From the NCBI GenBank assembly GCA_037951165.1, contig JBBDHG010000052.1:1429501-1493500 (forward strand): DNA of 64,000 bases. The letters are read 5' to 3'. Position numbers and translations under genes: made by a program. The notes under the pieces were generated by a model. It saw only the letters and a list, made by a program, of their open reading frames with translations. It was not told where the DNA came from and ran no database searches. This document shows, one piece after another, positions 57,405 through 64,000 of the stretch; the first letter of the stretch is position 1, and each line of letters begins with the position of its first letter. Source of the stretch: Lophius americanus. Taxonomy: Eukaryota > Chordata > Actinopteri > Lophiiformes > Lophiidae.

Positions 57405-58080
57405 CATGCAAATTAAATTTGTTTATCACAGAATTTTTCATATTTTACAAATATCCTATGAAAAAAGTATATTCCCATGCGTATTCGACGATATGCTTCC
57501 TCAAACTTGCATGTTACGGATGTAGAGATGTGAGCAGATTATCTGAATATGGAACTGAAGAAAATTTAGACTGAATCAACTATAAGATTCTGACCAGTAC
57601 TGCACTTAACCTTGTTTGTTGTTTTGTGTTTTAATTTTCCCATCGCCAAAGGCTGTGTTTGTTAACTTTGTGTTGGCGGTCTCTTTGCTTGATTCTCTCA
57701 TTCAGGCAACTAAATTCTATGTTACACCAGGAAAACAAGTGATAGGTGTTTGTTCTGCTTCAGTGGGTAAATGCTTTTTTTTTTATAAATTAATTTAAAA
57801 CACGTGACCTCTCAGTTGGTGTTTCTTTCAGCAAAACTTGAGCTTCTCTCAAGTATGGTGGAGCCCCACTTTAAAAACAGTATACTCCTTAACACCTGAC
57901 AAAGATGGAATGGAAGACTAAATCACAGAAGCTGAAATATTCATTAGGGCTTCTGAGTTACAAGTCTTAAAAATCCTTTCTGAGGAAGTTGCAAGAGTAC
58001 AAAAATACCAATTCAATATCAGGTTAATTTCCACATGTACTATCTAACAGCTATTTGCTGACAAACATCTACTAATCAAC
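57405..58080. other. Intergenic stretch between foxk2 and wdr45b
   Basis: A+T-rich; no gene supported. The 60-codon frames at 57337-57798 lack family features. Confidence 0.45.
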
Positions 58081-58109
58081 TAACATTATAACTTTTCTTT
58101 TTAAAGGTC

Positions 58110-58520
58110 CGTACAGTTCATAAGGCCAATTTGGACTAAATCAGAACAATGGTCATAAAGTTACGTCCGAAAATTAGTGCTTTTCATTAGAGCTCCCCTT
58201 AGCGAGTGAAATATAAACTATTAAAATAAAGTATGACATATACATGCTAAACCATATTCGGATTAAATTGGACCAACAGTTGAGAATTTATGGCCCGAAA
58301 CTGATTTCGGAGATCAAGGAAACCAAGCTCTGCCAAGGGACACAAATATGCAACTGACCTTATCCAAAATCAATCCAGTTATTCTAAGGTTTTTGGGCGT
58401 AAAAAATGTGAAAATGATCCATGGAATAGTTTAGCGCGTGAACATGAAGGATATGCAGCCGATGGAGATTCCATAATATTCCTGCATTTTTGGGGCTATA
58501 ATGATCCAAAAATCTAGAAT
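58110..58520. repeat. Dispersed repeat family Y, intergenic copy
   Basis: Matches 52735-53500 in module order: CAATTTGGACTAAATCAGAA, GAGCTCCCCTTAGCGAGTGA, GAAAATGATCCATGGAATAG and CCATAATATTCCTGCATTTT. Same orientation. Confidence 0.7.
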
Positions 58521-58576
58521 ATTATCCCTCATCAAATACATATTTACCATCAGATGATCCTAAAACTCAGTTTACA

Positions 58577-58613
58577 CAACTGCTAATGTAAACTCAATTT
58601 ACATTAGCAGTTG
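58577..58613. repeat. Perfect inverted repeat, 16-bp arms, 5-nt loop
   Basis: Arms 58577-58592 and 58598-58613 (arm CAACTGCTAATGTAAA) are exact reverse complements around CTCAA. Confidence 0.95.
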
Positions 58614-58619
58614 AGTCCC

Positions 58620-59855
58620 CTACTTTAAGGTCTAAATTGACAGTCATCACTGCTTATGGTAATAATCTATAATAGCTAGAGTAATGAACATTTAGAAGAT
58701 GTCCAACAACATTCTAGGCTGGTTGTCAGCCACCATGAATCCATGAGAAAATTTCTGGTGGGAATTAAAGCAGTTTTCAGCACGTTAAGCCAGGAATATT
58801 CCAGATCTGGAGGTATTTGTTCATGAGGACTGCAGTCCAACGTAAAAACAGCATTTAGGGTTAGATTATGAAATCCCTTTGTTGAGAAACTATTTTGATG
58901 TGACTTAACAGCTAATATGATAATCCTAATACGAAAAGTGGCTCAATAATTTTGATTCAACTATCTATTTTGTTAATCCAAAAAATAACCCACAAGTGAA
59001 AATATTTTATGAAGTCTCAATTCATGCACGCAAAAAAACAGATTGATTTTTTTTTTTTCATAACTGTTTAATCTGTAAAAAACCTGTTAGAAACATGAAT
59101 GCTATGAGTTTACTGGAGCAAACTCCCCTGGCTGTGGTATCAATACTCTGTTATACCACTCAGCAGTAAGGTGAAAATTGGAAATCATGACAAATTATTT
59201 CTTAAAGCTCTTTTTTTCAAGATGCAAACAAAGAAAAAATAACAATCTGAGAGCAAAAGACAATCAGGGAAAATGTATATATTGCACAATGTATGAAAGG
59301 AAAGGTAAAGGAACTTAAGATACATGATATTATTTTCAGCTAGGATTCTGTACACAATTGTTTAGTTAGTTCAGTCTGGCGTTTACTCAGTGAATATAAG
59401 AGAATCTAATAATACTAAGATGATGCTTCAAAAGACCAGAGACAGATGTACATTGGTATATACATAAACACATATGTATATGTTACAACAGTTACATGTG
59501 ACCACATACAGATTCTCTCCAGGCACTCCCTAGAATTAGGTTAGGTGGTGTTAGTGGAAAAAAATCTCCATCACATCTATCAGAATCATCTGTGATTAAA
59601 AATGGCCATCCTTTGTAGATTCCCCGGAAGACATCTTAAAAATCAGTGTGTTCAAAAATAAATTTCCCTCTTTCTTTTCTGCCGTTTGGACCGTCCCTCC
59701 GTCCAGATCCTAAGGATTCCCTGTCGGAGGCTCCGTCTTTATCCTGATGCTCTGTCACAGAGTCTGTCAGAAACAAGTCCAACAACGGATCTCTCGTCTC
59801 CTCCAAATTAAAATAACAGGTTGTGTTATCAAGAGTCTACAGCATGGGTCAACGG
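58620..59855. other. Intergenic region and probable 3' UTR of wdr45b (- strand)
   Basis: The 3' UTR of wdr45b must start at 59855 and run leftward, but no clear AATAAA is seen on the - strand nearby; an ATTAAA (TTTAAT on +, about 59067) is a weak candidate. The section 59500-59800 is richer in G+C, consistent with transcribed UTR. Confidence 0.4.
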
Positions 59856-59962
59856 TCATATTTTCTCATCGGTCATCTCCAGGAACTGGGCGTACACGTC
59901 TCTGGAACACTCCCCCTTTTGGTTAAACAGGAACTTGTAGTAGCTGCCGTCAGCACAAATGG
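59856..59962 (-). CDS. wdr45b: wdr45b last coding exon
   Basis: Acceptor CCCTGCAG just above 59962. 107 bp with stop; ends [13 protein letters not shown] (mammals end EMTDDKL). Confidence 0.94.
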
Positions 59963-61040
59963 CTGCAGGGTGGAGATCCAAAACACAGTTAACAAAATAA
60001 AACAGTCTGTCTGGTGTAACCCTGCCAGAAATTGAGGGGTTACATGGGCATTGGAGAGGGCGCACTCACCTGGTATAATACCAACTTATTGTTTAAACTA
60101 AAACATAACTCGAAGGTGAGAAGAAAATTTCAGTCTAAGCTGACAAATGAGGGAATTTTGTTTAGTACCGTTCCCTCCAATATTATTGGCATCCTTACAA
60201 AAATAGAACGAGATGCAAAAAATGTCTGCATCGTCAATAACCATGACCTTTAATTCAAATTATTCACAAAAATCTAATATCTAACTCAACATTTAAATTA
60301 AAAATAACTTTCTTGACATAAACAAATGTTTCCACTAAAACGTGTGCCAATAATGGCACCCAGCATTTAAATTTTTTTGCAGCCCACTTTTGTCACAATA
60401 ACATATGGAGAAGATCTAAGACCATTCCTCCATCCAGAATCCTCCAACTCCTTCAGATCCTGAGGTCAGCGCTTGAGGTCGAATGTGAGTTTGAATGGTT
60501 GTCTTGTGTCGGTGTTGAAGATATGACTAACTATTGATTTATACCCTGCGTTTCACCCGGTATCAGCTTGGATCTGCTCCAGTTCTCTCCCTTACAGAGT
60601 AATTGGTTATAAATAATAACTGAACTCATGAGATACTGATAAATAAACGTGATCCAAGGTCATGGAATTAGGTGGTGTTACTGATTTATCATCATGGCAA
60701 CATCAGAGTCCATGCCCTGAAAGCTTCACTGAACTCACCGATGACGGCGTTAGGCTCTGTCCCAAAAGCACACACACAAGGGGAGCCGGATGGGACCTGG
60801 AACTTGGAGAAGCTCCACTTGGAGCTGAAGTATTTTGGAAGAAAGCTGGCTGATGCCAAACTGTAGAGAGATGGACACGGCTAGTGAGAATACCCGGTTG
60901 GAACATTCACATTAGTCATCACTTTGACGGAGACTGACCTCGATTGTTTGTTCCTTTTGGGGTCCTCGGCGGCGAAGATGTGCACTGTGCCGTGGTCACT
61001 GGACACGCAGATGAGGGACGCATCCTGGTTGAAATTAATA
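59856..61040 (-). CDS. wdr45b: WD repeat domain phosphoinositide-interacting protein 3 (C-terminal exons, partial)
   Basis: Three - strand exons: 60939-61040, 60739-60860 and 59856-59962 (TGA at 59856-59858). Phases join exactly and give 109 complete residues, the C-terminal third of WDR45B/WIPI3 (human protein 344 residues). Landmarks: [87 protein letters not shown]. The protein is a seven-bladed PROPPIN propeller that binds PI3P/PI(3,5)P2 and acts in early autophagosome formation. The lipid-binding LRRG motif and blades 1-5 are encoded by exons outside the window, beyond 64000. Convergent with foxk2, as in mammals. Confidence 0.95.
60165..60500 (-). mobile_element. Tc1 family A fragment in a wdr45b intron
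   Basis: The end CCGTTCCCTCCAATATTATT, then TTCAAATTATTCACAAAAAT (60257-60276, identical to 12822-12841), then GTCACAATAACATATGGAGA and GACCATTCCTCCATCCAGAA match 12800-13090. Only the right-hand portion remains. Confidence 0.65.
60739..60860 (-). CDS. wdr45b: wdr45b penultimate exon
   Basis: Acceptor CTCTACAG just above 60860, donor GTGAGT from 60738 downward. 122 bp; encodes [18 protein letters not shown] through TEPNAVI, nearly identical to the vertebrate consensus. Confidence 0.94.
60939..61040 (-). CDS. wdr45b: wdr45b internal exon
   Basis: Acceptor CTTTCAG just above 61040, donor GTCAGT from 60938 downward. 102 bp: one base completing a Cys codon, 33 codons, then two bases of a Ser codon. 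Confidence 0.93.
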
Positions 61041-61499
61041 CTGAAAGCACAGGTACGAGTATTCGCATCATCAAAATCTACTTCAGTCGCAATCTTCTTC
61101 ACGATAAAGTGGTTAAGGTTTCATTAGTGTTGTTAAACTTAATAACCATGACGTTTTTATATCTCGGAAAACTTTATTTGGTTCACAGCTAAAACGTCCT
61201 GTGTCAGCTATCTTTACATCCTCATCCACGACAGCTGCGCATGTGCAACCCCCAGATACAACAGGAAATGATTTCACAATAAATAACAGCATAGAGGGAA
61301 ATACATGTTAACAATCTCCCTTTATCTTAAAGTAAAACAAACTCTTAAACATTTTAAAATATTATAAAAAGAAGTCATCCACTTACCATGAACAAAAATA
61401 ATTAACATCCCACAGGTGTTCAGTGAGTTGGACATAAGTTGAACATAACATTATCAATGCCATCATTGTTTTGAGTTTTTTTTATTTTAGCAGATTCCC

Positions 61500-61890
61500 T
61501 AGTCCTTCACTAAGTGCTTACAAAAGCGTCAGAGATGATGCTCCTTTATAGGTTTGACAGTCAGCAAGTTGAGCTTTAGTGTCTGACCAGTTTACCTCAT
61601 TCATTTTCTTGCTTTGTATGGGTCCCTGAATGCTACTTATTTACATCCCAAGTCCCTTTTCTTTGGTAGACTTAAGGGCATTGAGCACAGAAAAGTGTCA
61701 CTAGAAAAACAGCATTGTTTTTTCCCCTTTGACATAGCAAGGGTTTCTCCCACAAGAGTGCTCCTTACCACACGCCTATTCTCTTGGATTGCCAACAGAG
61801 GAGAAAATGTTCTCCCATAAGGGTAATTAAGGTTCCCCCTTTTGTACCTCCATTGGGGATATTCCAAGAGAAGCATCACTGAAAAACAAT
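61500..61890 (-). repeat. Possible copia long terminal repeat remnant
   Basis: Directly downstream (on the - strand) of the copia coding relic. On the - strand it starts near TGATGCTTCTCTTGGAATAT and contains a purine run AAAAGGGGGAACC, but I cannot see a matching second LTR inside the window, so the assignment rests on position only. Confidence 0.3.
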
Positions 61891-62246
61891 TAGGTTCAGA
61901 GCATCACTGAACCTGATGAACCTCTCAATGCTGAAACTTGAGCCACCTTATCTGACTTAAGCTTAAGGATAACTTTATTTACTTCATGAATAGACTGCAC
62001 CGTAGCATTTTTTAATGTTAGATGTCTAACTACATGTGTCAAACATAACATCTGGTTTGCTTAGCAACCCATTGGATCTGTCCTATTTTTCAGTTTCATT
62101 AAGGGAGGTGCCATCTGCTTGGCACGTGCAGCTTGTATGTGAAGAGGTTGTAGATTATCAATGTAACTTTACTGGTGTATCTGAACTACACCATCATTAG
62201 TATCAAAAGACGAGCCTACAGAGCAGAAATTTTCATGTTCTTCGCG

Positions 62247-62729
62247 TCAAACAATTAACGTAGACTTCAGAAGAGGAATCGTATTTGTTGAAAAGTTCTG
62301 TGAGCCTGCCCATATGAAATCCTCTACATGACATCCAAGAACTCCAGTAAAATTAGATTGCTCATTTAACCAGTAAAAGCATGCAGGATCCACGGCAGAT
62401 ATTTGACCACCTGGGCTCAGTAACATTTCTTTCACTTTGTTGTACTTGCAAAGCGGTGAATCAGCAAGGCCATATACACATTTCTTCAGTTTACATGGAA
62501 AACTTTTACGGTCTGCCTCAGGAGGTGGGCGAATATGAATATCTCTGGATATCTCCATGCCTTTCAAGAATACAGATTTGATGTCCATGGAGTGGACTTG
62601 CCATTGATTTTGATAGATTACTGCTAATAATAACCTAAGAGATTCTGAGGTACAGGTTGGGGAATCTTTCTTTAACTCTTGAATATGACATTTTTGAAAT
62701 CCTCTGACTATGAGTCGTGCTTTAGGCAC
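62247..62729 (-). pseudogene. copia reverse transcriptase fragment
   Basis: 160 codons with KARLIVRGFQ, then VHSMDIKSVFLKGMEISRDI (first catalytic Asp in MDIKS), KLKKCVYGLADSPL, VDPACFYWL and HVEDF where active copies have a (Y/H)VDD box, so one catalytic Asp has become Glu. The frame is open over the whole palm region, suggesting a comparatively recent death. Confidence 0.8.
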
Positions 62730-63460
62730 AATCCCATTGGAAGTTCCTTTAGGAGTACAGACCCCTATGGTGGCAACACATTTTTGACCAGCATCTTCAA
62801 CATCATAAACATCATTATTGTGCCAATTCCTTATTTCTTCCAGCTTAGCTTCATCAAATGATATGTCTTATGTAAGGAGTACATCAGAATCCCTGTGTTC
62901 TGATTCAATATTAAGACTATCAACATGTGAAGTATCAACTGACTCCTTTTGTCCATGACTAACATCAGATTCAACATGTTGCAGGATAGACCTATTCTTC
63001 CGCTTCCCTGTAGCTCTGCCTCCTCTGCCAAAAACTCTGGCTTTATGTAGAACACCATAATGCCTTCTCATAAATGTTAAAGTCTGTCCTGTTATTAACT
63101 TAACATCTGCAAAAGAAAAAGGGTTATCACTCACATTGTGCTGTTTCAGTTTGTATATTGGTTTGTGGCAACACGGGTAGGTGCAACACTTCTCCTGTTT
63201 TCCATTTCCTGTCACTGATGCTTTCCTGTTCATTGTCTGTGTTCTGCTCGCTATCCAAACTGCTCGTTGCATTGTTTGTGATTTCTCTCTCACTTTCTGC
63301 AATTTTCTTGGTATCATCTTGTAAAGATTGATTATCCTGATGCTGTATATTCAACTTGCAATGCCTAGAGTTATGCATCAAGAATCCCAGAGTGTCTTAT
63401 AAATACAACAGCTCCATCTTGAATAAGAACTACCCCTGGGGTCACTTCCACTTCCACTGC

Positions 63461-63960
63461 TCATTTGTAATATACTTCATCTCCTGTGTCATAACTGTCA
63501 CCTGTAGGTCTGAGCCGCTCGCGCTGTGCCCTCTTTATTCTCCCTGAACGTACAGCTTCCGGGAATGCTTTTCTGGAAGCATGTAAAGCCGATATGTGTT
63601 CTCCAACCCTAGCACTTAAAGTTTTACCCTCTAGAATAATTAACTTATCAACTAGTACAGATGGGAGATTAGATCTGTCAGAATAGTACAGTTGATATGG
63701 GCTGTAGCCATGAACACTGAGCATACTGTACTTAGCCATAAGGGCCCAGTCTAGAGTAGTATGCCTGTCACATCCATTTTCCTGTTTGACCTTCTGGATG
63801 ACTTCGGTGAGTGTCTGGTTGTGTCTTCAAGAAGTCCGTTGCTCCAGAGACTGTATCCTGCTGTTGTTTTTCATCACAATTTTGAAGTTTTCTGCCATAT
63901 CTCTGATCTCTTCATTATCAAATTCTCCACCATTGTCACTGTATAGTTTCTTGGGAGAAA
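63461..63960 (-). pseudogene. copia integrase fragment with frameshifts
   Basis: From right to left: LYSDNGGEFDNEEIRDMAEN (second catalytic Asp of the DDE triad), then after frame changes TAGYSLWSNGLLE and LDWALMAKYSMLSVHGYSPY, and the C-terminal TRPTGDSYDTGDEVYYK-like end. At least two frameshifts; inactive. Confidence 0.75.
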
Positions 63961-64000
63961 CATAGACACTTTAACATGTGTGAATGAAGGAGTTGGCTAT

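Larger units (their letters stand above)
61890..64000 (-). mobile_element. Ty1/copia retrotransposon, broken, inside a wdr45b intron
   Basis: Integrase lies upstream of reverse transcriptase on the - strand, the order that defines copia elements. Integrase remnants at about 63960-63460 (LYSDNGGEFDN, GYSPYQLYYSDRSNLPSVL), a linker at 63317-62868, RT at 62729-62247, and RT/RNase H remnants at about 62200-61930 (KNATVQSIHEVNKVILKLKS). Frameshifts separate all parts and the 5' end lies outside the window. Confidence 0.8.

Overview
This window is vertebrate, almost certainly teleost fish, nuclear DNA. The genes are intron-split with GT-AG junctions, and the coding regions are small islands in A+T-rich sequence. 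The mobile elements are those expected in ray-finned fish: many decayed Tc1/mariner copies, a Penelope-like element, non-LTR (LINE) pieces, a Ty1/copia element, fold-back and other short non-autonomous repeats, and minisatellites. No bacterial-type operons, CRISPR arrays or phage genes are visible.

Layout. Positions 1-25.2 kb and 26-36.6 kb are gene-poor, filled with transposon debris, minisatellites and a few unique stretches that could be regulatory. Two small single-coding-exon genes of the TMEM238 family lie on the + strand at 25413-25916 and 36748-36975. An isolated exon-like reading frame on the - strand (31736-31945) could be the last exon of a gene I could not identify.

The main gene is foxk2. 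Its nine coding exons run from 45151 to 55083 on the + strand, all nine join in frame at GT-AG junctions, and they encode a 620-residue protein with an FHA domain and a forkhead DNA-binding domain. Its promoter has inverted CCAAT boxes and an ETS-like site. Introns 1-4 are long and carry repeats; introns 5-8 are only 81-122 bp.

The last three coding exons of wdr45b (WIPI3, an autophagy phosphoinositide-binding propeller) lie on the - strand at 59856-61040, tail to tail with foxk2. The same convergent foxk2/wdr45b pair exists on human 17q25. The 5' part of wdr45b must lie beyond position 64000, because the intron upstream of 61040 is occupied by a broken copia element (about 61.9-64 kb).

Most notable structures: (1) a roughly 420-bp segment downstream of the foxk2 stop, present twice in direct orientation and flanking a 1.2-kb degenerate array rich in AGCTAA/TTAGCT; (2) at least seven near-perfect inverted repeats with very short loops, which look like template-switch products; (3) a dispersed ~29-bp minisatellite family at three sites and in both orientations; (4) a fold-back element with ~130-bp arms and two relatives; (5) the unidentified - strand exon. 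I found no clear new multi-gene system.
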